Shown: positions 25,332 to 33,435 of the stretch, piece after piece | Position numbering within the stretch: the stretch's first letter is position 1 | Layout of the letters: every line of letters begins with the position of its first letter | DNA from: Collinsella sp. BG-O-102 | Lineage (GTDB): Bacteria > Actinomycetota > Coriobacteriia > Coriobacteriales > Coriobacteriaceae | Assembly: GCF_023656745.1 (NCBI RefSeq) | Contig: NZ_JAMOKO010000006.1 | Coordinates: forward strand, 62,001 to 126,000 | DNA length: 64,000 nt | Reading direction: 5' to 3' | The notes under the pieces: model-generated | What the model saw: the letters and a program-made list of their open reading frames with translations, nothing else | Told to the model about the DNA's origin: nothing | Databases searched by the model: none | Position numbers and translations under genes: made by a program

Positions 25332-27191
25332 TCACTGGGCGAATTGGCTGCGGTAGAGTTCGGCGTAGAAGCCACCTGCCGCTAGCAGCTCGTCGTGCGT
25401 GCCGCGCTCGATAATCTCGCCGTCGCGCATCACCAGAATGCAGTCGGCGTTGCGGATGGTGCTCAGGCGGTGCGCCACGACAAAGCTCGTACGACCGGCC
25501 ATGAGCTCGTCGAATGCCGCCTGCACCTGCAGCTCGGTACGCGTATCGATGCTCGACGTCGCCTCGTCCAGCAGCAGAATCGCCGGATCGGTGAGCATGA
25601 CGCGCGCGATGCACAGCAGCTGTTTTTGACCCTGGCTAAACGTGCCGCCGTCCTCGCCGATTACCGTATCGTAGCCGCCTGGCAGCTGCACGATAAACTT
25701 GTGCGCGTGCGCGCGCTTGGCGGCCTCGATAACCTGCTCGCGCGCGGCTCCTGGGCAACCGTAAGCGATGTTGTCCGCCACCGTGCCCTCGAACAGCCAT
25801 GTGTCCTGCAGCACCATGCCAAAGGCGCGGCGCAGGCTTGCGCGCGTGTAGTCACGCGAGGAACGGCCATCGACCGCAATGCGACCGGCGTCGATATCGT
25901 AGAACCGCAGCAGCAAATTGATGAGCGTTGTCTTGCCACAGCCCGTAGGACCGACCAGGGCAAAGCGCATGCCGGGTTTAGCCTCGATGCAGACATCCTG
26001 CAGCAGCTTGCGGTCGGGCACATAGCTAAAGTCCACATGTTCAAAGGTCACCTCACCCTGCGGGGCGGCAAGTTCCACGGCATCTAGCGCATCGGGCTCC
26101 TGCTCGCGCGCATCGAGCAGTGCAAACATGCGGCGCGCCGAGGCGTACGCAGTCTGGATCTGCGTGATGACGTTCGTGACCTCGTTGAACGGCTTAGTGT
26201 ACTGGTTGGCGTAGGACAGGAAGATCTGCACGCCGCCCACCGTGAGCGCCGCAGGCACGCCCGTGATCACGCCCGCGCAGCCGATCACAGCGACCACGGC
26301 ATAGATGATGTTATTGATAAAGCGCGTGCCGGGGTTGGAGAGCGAGCCCATAAACTGCGCGCGCTCACCTGCCGCATAGAGCTCGGCGTTGAGCGCGTCG
26401 AAGCGCGCTTGGGCGTTCGGGCCGTAGGCAAACGCATCCACCAGCTTTTGCTCGCCCACATACTCCTCGATATGGCCGCCAAGCTGACCCTGAATGCGCT
26501 GCTGCGCCGTAAAGCTCTTGTTGGAGAGCTTGGCGATGGCGCCGGCTGCAAAAATGGAAAGCGGCGTGACGAGTACCACCACGAGCGTCATGGTCAGATT
26601 GATGGAAAGCATAAACGCAAGCGTACCCACAATGGTGATGGCGCCGGTGAAAAGTTGGGTAAAGCCCTGCAGCAGACCGTCGCCGACCTGGTCGACGTCG
26701 TTGACCACGCGGCTCATAAGGTCGCCGTGGGCATGGCTGTCGACAAAGCTGAGCGGCATGCGGCTGAGCTTGTCGCTCGCCTCCACGCGCATGTCGCGCA
26801 CCGTTTCGTAGGACAGGCGGTTGACGCAGTAGCCCTGCAGCCACTGGAAGGCAGCGGCCCCCACCACGACGAGCGCGAGTTTGGTGACGAGCGGCAGCAG
26901 CGCGTCGAAGTCCACTCGACCCGCCGAGACGATGAGGTCGATGCCCTCACCGATAAGAATAGGCGTGTAGAGCTGCAGGATAACGGAGATGGCGGCACTC
27001 ACAAACGAAGCCGCAAACGAGACGCGGTGCGGGTGAACATAGCCCAGCAGGCGGCGGGTCACCGCACCCACGGGATAGCGCTCGGGATCACCGGGTTGGC
27101 GCGGACCGTCGCCCAGGTCGTTAAGGTTATCGTTGCCGGACACGTTGGCCGTCATCGTGGCGACCGAACCGGAGGAAGTATACGGATTCAT
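25332..27191 (-). CDS. Heterodimeric ABC exporter subunit, catalytic-site half (pair 1)
   Basis: The 619-residue half-transporter has about six membrane helices (70-350) and a nucleotide-binding domain with Walker A GPTGCGKTT, signature FSQGQ and Walker B ILLLDEATSSID, so its catalytic Glu is present. Its ATG directly follows the partner stop, behind AGGAGG. With the partner it forms a type IV exporter with one degenerate and one active ATP site. The substrate cannot be read from sequence; drugs, lipids and peptides are all possible. Confidence 0.9.
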   Translation of the reverse strand: MNPYTSSGSVATMTANVSGNDNLNDLGDGPRQPGDPERYPVGAVTRRLLGYVHPHRVSFAASFVSAAISVILQLYTPILIGEGIDLIVSAGRVDFDALLPLVTKLALVVVGAAAFQWLQGYCVNRLSYETVRDMRVEASDKLSRMPLSFVDSHAHGDLMSRVVNDVDQVGDGLLQGFTQLFTGAITIVGTLAFMLSINLTMTLVVVLVTPLSIFAAGAIAKLSNKSFTAQQRIQGQLGGHIEEYVGEQKLVDAFAYGPNAQARFDALNAELYAAGERAQFMGSLSNPGTRFINNIIYAVVAVIGCAGVITGVPAALTVGGVQIFLSYANQYTKPFNEVTNVITQIQTAYASARRMFALLDAREQEPDALDAVELAAPQGEVTFEHVDFSYVPDRKLLQDVCIEAKPGMRFALVGPTGCGKTTLINLLLRFYDIDAGRIAVDGRSSRDYTRASLRRAFGMVLQDTWLFEGTVADNIAYGCPGAAREQVIEAAKRAHAHKFIVQLPGGYDTVIGEDGGTFSQGQKQLLCIARVMLTDPAILLLDEATSSIDTRTELQVQAAFDELMAGRTSFVVAHRLSTIRNADCILVMRDGEIIERGTHDELLAAGGFYAELYRSQFAQ

Positions 27192-29054
27192 CTAGCAGCC
27201 CTCCTTTGTGCAGACGGATGCGGGGGCAGTCGAGGCGGGCGCGGCGCCTGGGGCGGGGGCGGGCGACGCGCTCCCCTGCTGACCCTCGAGCTCCTCACGG
27301 CGAAGCTGCGACTGACAGATTTCGCGGTAGAGCTGGCAGGTCGTGTACAGCTCATCGTGCGTGCCCAGGCCCGCAACCGAGCCGTGGTCGAGTACGCAGA
27401 TCATATCGGCGTCGCGCACGGTCGAGACGCGCTGGCTCACAATCACCGTCGTGAGCGGCAGCCCGCCCGCGGCGGCACCGCGCATGCTGCGCTCGCGAAT
27501 GGCACGGCGAAGCGCCGCATCAGTCTTAAAGTCGAGCGCCGAGGCGGAATCGTCCATGATCAATATCTGAGGCGAACCCACCAGGGCGCGCGCGATAGTC
27601 AGGCGCTGGCGCTGACCGCCGCTGAAGTTCTTGCCGCCCGCCTCGACCGGGGCGTCGAGCCCCTGGGGCTTGTTGTGCACGAACTCGCTTGCCTGCGCCA
27701 TATCGAGCGCCGCCCAGAGCTCGTCGTCGGTCGCGGCTTCATCGCGCCAGTTCAGGTTGCTGCGAATAGTGCCGCTCACCAGCGACGCGCGCTGCGGGAC
27801 GGTCGCGACCACGTGGCGCAGCTGATCGAGCGGCCAGGTGCGCACGTCGGCGCCCATTACGCTCACGCTGCCGGTGCCCGCATCGTACAGGCGCGGGATA
27901 AGCGAAACGAGCGTGGACTTGCCACTGCCCGTGCCGCCGATAATGCCGAGCGTCTTGCCCAGCGGGAGTTCCAGGGTCACATCGTTGACGGCGTTGGCAG
28001 CGCCGGCGCCAAAAGAGAAGCTCGCATGGCTCAAGCTCAGCGCGGAGGTCGGAGCGACATTGCCCGGCTCGGGCAGCGCGACCGGCTGGTTGCCCTCGTC
28101 GGTGATGCTCGGCACGCAATTGAGCACCTCGTTGATACGTGACGCACTGGCGCTCGCCTTGGTAAAGACCACGACCAGGTTGGCCACGTACACGATGGAG
28201 GTGAGGGTCTGCGTCATATAGTTCACAAACGCCATGACCTGGCCCTGCGTGAGCTCGCCCACGTTGACCTGGATGCCGCCCACCCACAGGATGGCACACA
28301 CGCCCAGGTTCATCACAAGAAACGTGACGGGGTTGAGAATCGACGAGAGCTTGCCCACCGCGATGGCAGTATTGGCCTGGTCATCGGCGGCTTGAGCAAA
28401 GCGCTCGCGCTCGTGATCTTCACGCACAAACGCACGGACCACGCGAGCGCCCGAAAGGCCTTCGCGGCAAATGAGTGCAATGCGGTCGAGCTTTGCCTGC
28501 AGCTGCTTGTAGTACGGAATGCAGCGTGCCATGACAAACCAGAACACCAGGCCGATGGCGGGCGTGCAAATCAAAAAGATGATGCCGAGCTTAAGGTCGA
28601 TGGCAAGGGCTGCGACCATAGAGCCCACCGCCAGGAAGGGCCAGCGGATGAGCATGCGCACGCCCAGCGCCACGGCGAGCTGAACCTGGTTGATGTCGTT
28701 GGTAATGCGCGTGATGAGCGACGGCGTGCCGAAGCGGTCGAGTTCGGCATAGCTCAGCTTGTTGATGTGCTGGTAGAGCGCGCCGCGGATATCAGTACCC
28801 ATGCCCTGCGAGGTCAGCGCCGCCATCTTTTGGCAGACGAGCGTAAACGAGATACCGATCACAGCCATGGCGCCAAGTACCATGCCATAGTGGACGACGG
28901 CACTCACGTCGTGCGCACCGATACCTTTATCGATCATCTGGGCAATCACCAGCGGCGTCAGCAGGTCAAAGATCACTTCGATCAGCTTGCACGCTGGGCC
29001 GATCACCATATACCGGCGAAACTTGCCACCAAAACGCCTGAGCAGCTCAATCAT
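27192..29054 (-). CDS. Heterodimeric ABC exporter subunit, degenerate-site half (pair 1)
   Basis: The 620-residue half-transporter has an N-terminal membrane domain (about 20-310) and an NBD with Walker A GGTGSGKST, signature FSGGQ and Walker B ILIMDDSASALD. Asp replaces the catalytic Glu, as in the non-catalytic halves of heterodimeric exporters. A low-complexity Ala/Pro tail (about 600-615) ends the protein. ATG 29054 is chosen over TTG 29087 because AGGGAG precedes it at good distance. It is the first gene of the two-gene operon. Confidence 0.9.
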   Translation of the reverse strand: MIELLRRFGGKFRRYMVIGPACKLIEVIFDLLTPLVIAQMIDKGIGAHDVSAVVHYGMVLGAMAVIGISFTLVCQKMAALTSQGMGTDIRGALYQHINKLSYAELDRFGTPSLITRITNDINQVQLAVALGVRMLIRWPFLAVGSMVAALAIDLKLGIIFLICTPAIGLVFWFVMARCIPYYKQLQAKLDRIALICREGLSGARVVRAFVREDHERERFAQAADDQANTAIAVGKLSSILNPVTFLVMNLGVCAILWVGGIQVNVGELTQGQVMAFVNYMTQTLTSIVYVANLVVVFTKASASASRINEVLNCVPSITDEGNQPVALPEPGNVAPTSALSLSHASFSFGAGAANAVNDVTLELPLGKTLGIIGGTGSGKSTLVSLIPRLYDAGTGSVSVMGADVRTWPLDQLRHVVATVPQRASLVSGTIRSNLNWRDEAATDDELWAALDMAQASEFVHNKPQGLDAPVEAGGKNFSGGQRQRLTIARALVGSPQILIMDDSASALDFKTDAALRRAIRERSMRGAAAGGLPLTTVIVSQRVSTVRDADMICVLDHGSVAGLGTHDELYTTCQLYREICQSQLRREELEGQQGSASPAPAPGAAPASTAPASVCTKEGC

Positions 29055-29266
29055 GTATAGGCGCTCCCTATCATCATCTCTCTTCAATCTGATTCATGAT
29101 AGTACGGAGAGCCCTGGAGATGCGTAAGCAACTCGTTACAGATGTAAGGGCGACGTTCGCTAGCGCCCAAGGCATGTAGCAGCCGATGTTTTGGCAACGC
29201 CAGCGAGCGGCATAACGCCAGGGATTCAATTATCAGATAAATGTGACCCTTCAGGCGGTTTTGGTC

Positions 29267-29371
29267 GGCTACCCGCGAGTGCCGGCAGGGCGCTTGGTAG
29301 TCGCGCGATCCCGCAGGCGAAGCCGAGGACCAGCGAGACACCAAGCGCCCTGCCGGCACTCGCGGGTAGCC
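29267..29371. repeat. Large perfect inverted repeat element E3 downstream of SRP RNA
   Basis: Perfect 32-bp arms (29267-29298, 29340-29371) enclose 41 nt. Weaker pairing continues outward (TTTTGGT on the left, ACCAAAA on the right), so the element begins at the T-run of the SRP RNA terminator. It lies between the SRP RNA gene and the ABC operon. The rest of 29055-29609 holds the SRP RNA with its promoter and an AT-rich stretch near 29225-29245. Confidence 0.85.
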
Positions 29372-29384
29372 GCGGCACCAAAAA

Positions 29385-29502
29385 GCGCCTGCGCACTCGA
29401 TGGATTCGGATGCCCGACAGAGGCTCCTTATGGCTGCTTCCTTCCGGACCTGACCAGATTCGGAACATGTCGTCATCCGAACCCATCGAACGCGCTAGGC
29501 GC
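29385..29502 (-). ncRNA. ffs: Signal recognition particle RNA (small bacterial type)
   Basis: The minus strand contains the invariant domain IV sequence GGTCAGGTCCGGAAGGAAGC followed by AGCC. Flanking segments pair into the long SRP hairpin: TTCGATGGGTTCGGATG near the 5' end and CATCCGAATCCATCGA near the 3' end, closed by GCGCC/GGCGC. The length of about 118 nt fits the Alu-less bacterial type. Five T residues follow the 3' end. Ends are estimated from the helix. Confidence 0.95.
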
Positions 29503-29509
29503 TCGGTAT

Positions 29510-29538
29510 ATCTTACCCGCTCTCGCTCGCCACGGCAA
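29510..29538 (-). promoter_or_regulatory. Promoter of the SRP RNA gene
   Basis: TTGCCG (29533-29538) and TAAGAT (29510-29515) on the minus strand are 17 bp apart, with the RNA 5' end 8 nt beyond the -10 element. Confidence 0.65.
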
Positions 29539-29609
29539 GATAGCTAGTTTGGGACAGGGCTTTTTTGACTACTTTTTGGCTATCCAAGCTAAACCGAACG
29601 ATCATTTTA

Positions 29610-31385
29610 CTAGAGTCGGCCGAGGTCGTAGGATCGGGCGGCGGATTCACCGGCGCAGATGAGGTTGGTTATGGCTTCCTGGGAATCGAGCGCCAGCTCA
29701 AGGCCCATGGGTCTGCGACAGACTGGCAAAACCAGGTCGATGCCCTGCCCATACACCGCATCCAGGTTGTCAGCACGACCGCCCACGACAGCGGCTACCG
29801 ACTTGCCATATCGCTTGGCGCGACGCGCCACGCCCACCGGTGCCTTACCGGCGGCGGATTGCTCGTCCATATTGCCCTCGCCTGTAATGACCAGGTCGAC
29901 ATCACGCACGCGCTCATCAAACCCCACGAGATCGAGCACCGTCTCAACGCCCGAACGCAACTCCGCCCCGAGCGCCAGCAGCGCGGCACCCAGGCCGCCA
30001 GCAGCACCGGCACCGGGCACGCCGAGCACCGAGCCAAATGTCCGTGCACCCTCGGGCACGCGCAACAACCCCTGAGCCCGCGCCCCGGTAATCGCTGCAT
30101 CGAGCAGGCGGCCGTAGCCGACCATCCAGCTGTCGTACCTGCTCAGCACCTCGGCATCACCCGTCGGCAGACCCTTCTGCCCGCCAAACACCGCCAGTGC
30201 GCCTCGACGCCCCACGAGCGGATTCTCGACATCGGAAAGCACGATGATACGCGCGCCATTCAGCGCCCGAAGCGCCGGTGCCAAATCGATACTCGTCACG
30301 TGTTCAAGGCCCGCGAGACCGGGGGCGATATTGCAGCCACACTCATCGACAAGGTGGGCGCCCAGCGCCCGCAGCATGCCGGCGCCACCGTCGTTGGTGG
30401 CACTGCCGCCCAGACCAATATAGATAGTCTTTGCACCCGCGCGAAGCGCACGAAGCATCAGTTCGCCCACGCCATAGGTTGTGGCCGCCAACGCCGCCGA
30501 CTCCGTGCAAGGTGAATACCCAATACCCGCCGCCTCGGCCATCTCGATGACCGCGGACTCGTGCTCGCCGTCCACCAGCATCCGGGCAGACACGCGGTCG
30601 CCCAAGGGACCTGCAACCTCGCAGGTTGAAAGCTCGCCACCGCGTGCGGCGATGGCGTCGAGCGTTCCCTCGCCACCATCTGCCAGCGGCAAAGCGCCCA
30701 GCTCGGCATCGGGCCACACACGGCGCACGCCTTCGGCAACGGCCTCCTCCGCCTGCGCACTCGACACGCTGCCCTTGAAGGAGTCGATCGCCAGCAGCAC
30801 ACGGCGGGGCCGCCGCTGCACGGGGCCAAAGTCGACCGTCTCGTCGGTGAGATCTCCAACACCCGCGAGCGCCTCGGCGTGAGACGCATGCGCCTCAAGG
30901 TTCAAACCGCAACCGACGCCGTCGACACCGCGCAGGCCAGCAAAATAGCTGCTCAGCACTTCACGGCACTCGCCTGCCAGCACGCCGGCGGTCACATTAA
31001 ACCGATGGTTCAGGCGCGAATCGACATTGAGGTCGTACAGCGAACCCAGCGCGCCCGCCTTGGCATCGGTCGCGCCATACGCGCAACGCCCCACGCGCGC
31101 GTTAACCATAAGCCCCGCGCACATACAGCAGGGCTCGAGCGTCACGTAGACCGTGCAATCGGAAAGGCGCCAGCGTCCAAGCGTCTGAGCGGCGGCACAC
31201 AGGGCCAAAAATTCGGCATGCGCCGAAGGATCCTGGTCGAGCTCGCGGCGATTATGCGCCCTCGCGACAATCTCGCCCGCGCGCACTACCACGGCACCAA
31301 TCGGTACCTCGCCCACCGCAGCGGCGGCGCGCGCCTCCGCCAGCGCCTCGCGCATGAACTTCTCGTCGATTTCGGTGATCGTCAT
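29610..31385 (-). CDS. TadA-type tRNA adenosine deaminase fused to glycerate kinase
   Basis: The 591-residue protein joins two enzymes. Residues about 1-155 are a TadA-like deaminase with zinc ligands and catalytic Glu in SAHAEFLAL and EPCCMCAG, expected to convert A34 to inosine in tRNA-Arg(ACG). Residues about 200-585 are a GarK/GlxK-type glycerate kinase (VLLAIDSFKGSVSSAQAEEAVAEG at its start, LPLADGGEGTLDA, GLGGSATNDGGAGM, DLVITGEGNMDEQSAAGKAP). A linker of about 45 residues separates them. The frame is open throughout with no stop or shift. ATG 31385 follows GGGAAGG. No other tadA is in the window. Confidence 0.85.
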   Translation of the reverse strand: MTITEIDEKFMREALAEARAAAAVGEVPIGAVVVRAGEIVARAHNRRELDQDPSAHAEFLALCAAAQTLGRWRLSDCTVYVTLEPCCMCAGLMVNARVGRCAYGATDAKAGALGSLYDLNVDSRLNHRFNVTAGVLAGECREVLSSYFAGLRGVDGVGCGLNLEAHASHAEALAGVGDLTDETVDFGPVQRRPRRVLLAIDSFKGSVSSAQAEEAVAEGVRRVWPDAELGALPLADGGEGTLDAIAARGGELSTCEVAGPLGDRVSARMLVDGEHESAVIEMAEAAGIGYSPCTESAALAATTYGVGELMLRALRAGAKTIYIGLGGSATNDGGAGMLRALGAHLVDECGCNIAPGLAGLEHVTSIDLAPALRALNGARIIVLSDVENPLVGRRGALAVFGGQKGLPTGDAEVLSRYDSWMVGYGRLLDAAITGARAQGLLRVPEGARTFGSVLGVPGAGAAGGLGAALLALGAELRSGVETVLDLVGFDERVRDVDLVITGEGNMDEQSAAGKAPVGVARRAKRYGKSVAAVVGGRADNLDAVYGQGIDLVLPVCRRPMGLELALDSQEAITNLICAGESAARSYDLGRL

Positions 31386-31436
31386 CGTTCGCCTTCCCTG
31401 TTGCAAATTCAAAACGATGCTATCATTACGACTCAC

Positions 31437-31526
31437 GGAGAGATGGCAGAGCGGTTGAATGCGGCGGTCTTGAAAACCGTTGAGCGCGAGAGCGTTCCGG
31501 GGGTTCGAATCCCCCTCTCTCCGCCA
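31437..31526 (+). tRNA. tRNA-Ser (anticodon TGA)
   Basis: Acceptor arms GGAGAGA and TCTCTCC pair, followed by discriminator G and an encoded CCA. The anticodon loop CTTGAAA carries TGA, and a long variable arm (GAGCGCGAGAGCGTTC region) marks a class II serine tRNA. The T-loop GGTTCGAAT is canonical. A TATCAT box lies 11 bp upstream (31421-31426). Confidence 0.97.
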
Positions 31527-31528
31527 CC

Positions 31529-32113
31529 TTAGTGATTCACCGGCGTCATGGTGCGCTCAAACAGCGCATCGACCACGTCGGCTATCTCGGGTCGACGCTC
31601 AAGATCGTGACCCGACTCCCACCAATTTGTGAACAGTCGAATAATGCCACCGGCGATAAACTCCGATGTCGTCTCGAGCGAAACGGGCGCCAGGGCATCT
31701 TCGGCAAGCGAGCTCATCACACGCTCGCGGATGGAACGCGCAATGCGGTCGCAAATCATGCCGGTCAGCATGCCCGACATGCTGCTGGCCAAAAGGTTAT
31801 CCATGAGCTGCTCATGCGCCAGAATCATATTCATGGCATCGTCAAAGACCTCATGGCGAAGCGCCCGTACGTCATCAAGCGGCTCCGCGTCCGCTGCATC
31901 GGTCCGGTTTTGCGGCAAGCCCGTCATAAGCTCATCGATATAGAAGGCAAAGTAATCGTTTTTATCGCGAAAATGCTTATAGAACGTCGTGCGGCGAATC
32001 AGGGCCCGGTCGCAAAGCATGGCAACCGTCAAATCCTCAAACCGATGCTCTTCCAAGAGCTCGGTAAAAGCATCGAACAGGGCACGATAGGTTTTCTTGA
32101 TGCGAAGGTCCAT
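31529..32113 (-). CDS. TetR-family transcriptional regulator
   Basis: The 194-residue protein starts with a TetR helix-turn-helix (KTYRALFDAFTELLEEHRFEDLTVAMLCDRALIRRTTFYKHFRDKNDYF). A helical ligand-binding domain typical of short AcrR-like regulators of low-GC and coriobacterial genomes follows. The true start is probably ATG 32113 or 32125 (TTGAGG upstream); the long open frame to 32386 is not coding. Its end abuts the tRNA 3' end. It is divergent from lemA; its target is unknown. Confidence 0.8.
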   Translation of the reverse strand: MDLRIKKTYRALFDAFTELLEEHRFEDLTVAMLCDRALIRRTTFYKHFRDKNDYFAFYIDELMTGLPQNRTDAADAEPLDDVRALRHEVFDDAMNMILAHEQLMDNLLASSMSGMLTGMICDRIARSIRERVMSSLAEDALAPVSLETTSEFIAGGIIRLFTNWWESGHDLERRPEIADVVDALFERTMTPVNH

Positions 32114-32324
32114 CCATATCGCCATCCTCAAGGTGTAGACAGCATTCCTTAATTTGTCGCATATCTTACACCTGTACCACCCGTTCCATATTGGCGGCCC
32201 CTCCTTGGCGGAAACATAACGCTTACCGGAAAGTTCGGTATCGCCAAAGGTTGCGGGTATACTAGTAGCGTTACACCAACGGCAGCCGGCGCAAAACGCC
32301 GCTGCCATTCGAAACGGAGACATC

Positions 32325-32876
32325 ATGCTTCCCGTCATCATCGGTATCGTTGTTGTCGTTGTGATCGCCAGCGCCATCGCCGGCATCTACAACAACATGG
32401 TCACCAAGCGCAATCGCATCGATAATGCCTGGCAGAACATCGACACGCAGCTGCAGCGCCGCAACGACCTGATCCCTAACCTGGTCGAGACCGTCAAGGG
32501 CTACGCCAAGCACGAGCAGGACACGCTCGCCGCCGTAGTCAACGCGCGCAACGCCGCCGTGAGCGCCACCACCCCCGAGGCCAAGATGGAAGCGGACAAC
32601 GTGCTGACCGGTGCGCTGCGCCAGCTCTTTGCCGTCGCCGAGGCCTACCCCGACCTTAAGGCAAATACCAACTTTACGCAGCTCCAGTCCACGCTCGAGG
32701 ACACCGAGAACAAGGTGAGCTACGCGCGCCAGAGCTACAACGATTGCGTGCTCAGCTACAACAACGCCATCCAGACGTTCCCGGCTGTTATCTTTGCCGG
32801 CATCTTCCAGTTTAAGGAGCGCCAGGGCTTCGAGGCCGCCGAGGCCGCCCGCCAGGCACCAACCGTCAAGTTCTAG
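32325..32876 (+). CDS. lemA: LemA family protein
   Basis: The 183-residue protein has one N-terminal membrane helix (about 3-22) and the LemA helical domain with its conserved opening NNMVTKRNRIDNAWQNIDTQ and the run RRNDLIPNLVETVKGYAKHE. It ends near FPAVIFAGIFQFKERQGFEA. The function is not settled in the literature; LemA proteins have a short extracellular N-terminus and a helical cytosolic or extracytoplasmic body. It is monocistronic, with a strong terminator after it. Confidence 0.95.
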   Translation: MLPVIIGIVVVVVIASAIAGIYNNMVTKRNRIDNAWQNIDTQLQRRNDLIPNLVETVKGYAKHEQDTLAAVVNARNAAVSATTPEAKMEADNVLTGALRQLFAVAEAYPDLKANTNFTQLQSTLEDTENKVSYARQSYNDCVLSYNNAIQTFPAVIFAGIFQFKERQGFEAAEAARQAPTVKF

Positions 32877-32910
32877 TGAGCCGTTGACGCATCCACAACC
32901 GTTTTTGCAT

Positions 32911-32949
32911 AAACCGCCCCGTCGAATGCATACTTCGACGGGGCGGTTT
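32911..32949 (+). terminator. Terminator of lemA
   Basis: Perfect 15-bp arms (32911-32925, 32935-32949) with a 9-nt loop lie 35 bp after the stop codon; the right arm ends in GGTTTCCTTT. Confidence 0.8.
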
Positions 32950-32980
32950 CCTTTGTCGCGAAGGTCCCCCTCAAGGCGCC

Positions 32981-33181
32981 GTGCATTTTTGTGAGTATTC
33001 AGCATGCCCGACAGCTTCGAGCGCCACGATAAATGCCAAAGACCGCGAATATTCCTGCAAATCAAACGCTATCAGCCCATAGCCCCGCCCATCATTCGTA
33101 GAAAACATCGATAAATCCCGATTTTTCGCCCGAGGTCGGTATGCAAGGGCCTTCGATTGCAGAATACTCGCAAAAATGCAC
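32981..33181. mobile_element. MITE-like 201-bp element with 23-bp terminal inverted repeats
   Basis: The ends GTGCATTTTTGTGAGTATTC (32981-33000) and GAATACTCGCAAAAATGCAC (33162-33181) are inverted copies with one mismatch over 20 bp, and pairing extends to 23 bp with a second mismatch. The inside is AT-richer than the neighbourhood and has no convincing gene; an 80-codon minus-strand frame covers it. No target-site duplication is obvious. The gap 32877-33435 also holds the lemA terminator, a small hairpin (33219-33236) and element E4. Confidence 0.6.
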
Positions 33182-33218
33182 GTCGCCACCACCCCCCACA
33201 TGGCTCGAAGCAAAACAA

Positions 33219-33236
33219 AAGCGCGGCCAAAAGGCC
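33219..33236. terminator. Short GC hairpin
   Basis: CGCGGCC and GGCCGCG arms with an AAAA loop lie just after the MITE-like element. There is no T-run, so the role is uncertain. Confidence 0.4.
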
Positions 33237-33296
33237 GCGTACCATCTTTAATTCAGATCTATATTGCCCGTAACGGCAGTACCGAGGTAACGCAGT

Positions 33297-33417
33297 CCCG
33301 AGGGCAACCTACCTTTCCGGCGCACTCCGCAGGACGAAAGAACCTCCGCCGCACGAAGTGCGCAGCGGAGGTTCTTTCATGTCCGAGGACGCGCCGGAAA
33401 GGTAGGTTGCCCTCGGG
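33297..33417. repeat. Large perfect inverted repeat element E4 with nested hairpins
   Basis: Perfect 27-bp outer arms (33297-33323, 33391-33417) enclose a second perfect 13-bp stem (33337-33349, 33365-33377). This second stem itself encloses GCAC-GAA-GTGC. It sits just downstream of ilvE, 18 bp from its stop codon, and could end transcription from both sides. Confidence 0.85.
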
Positions 33418-33435
33418 CCGGACATACAAGGCAGC

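Noticed and set aside
32114-32386. N-terminal extension of the TetR gene
   Set aside because: The extension is Met/Thr/Ala-rich without homology, overlaps the lemA start, and the HTH begins right after the ATG at 32113.
32971-33213. 80-codon minus-strand gene between lemA and ilvE
   Set aside because: It spans the MITE-like element from end to end, lacks an RBS and has no recognisable domain; it is more likely a chance frame.
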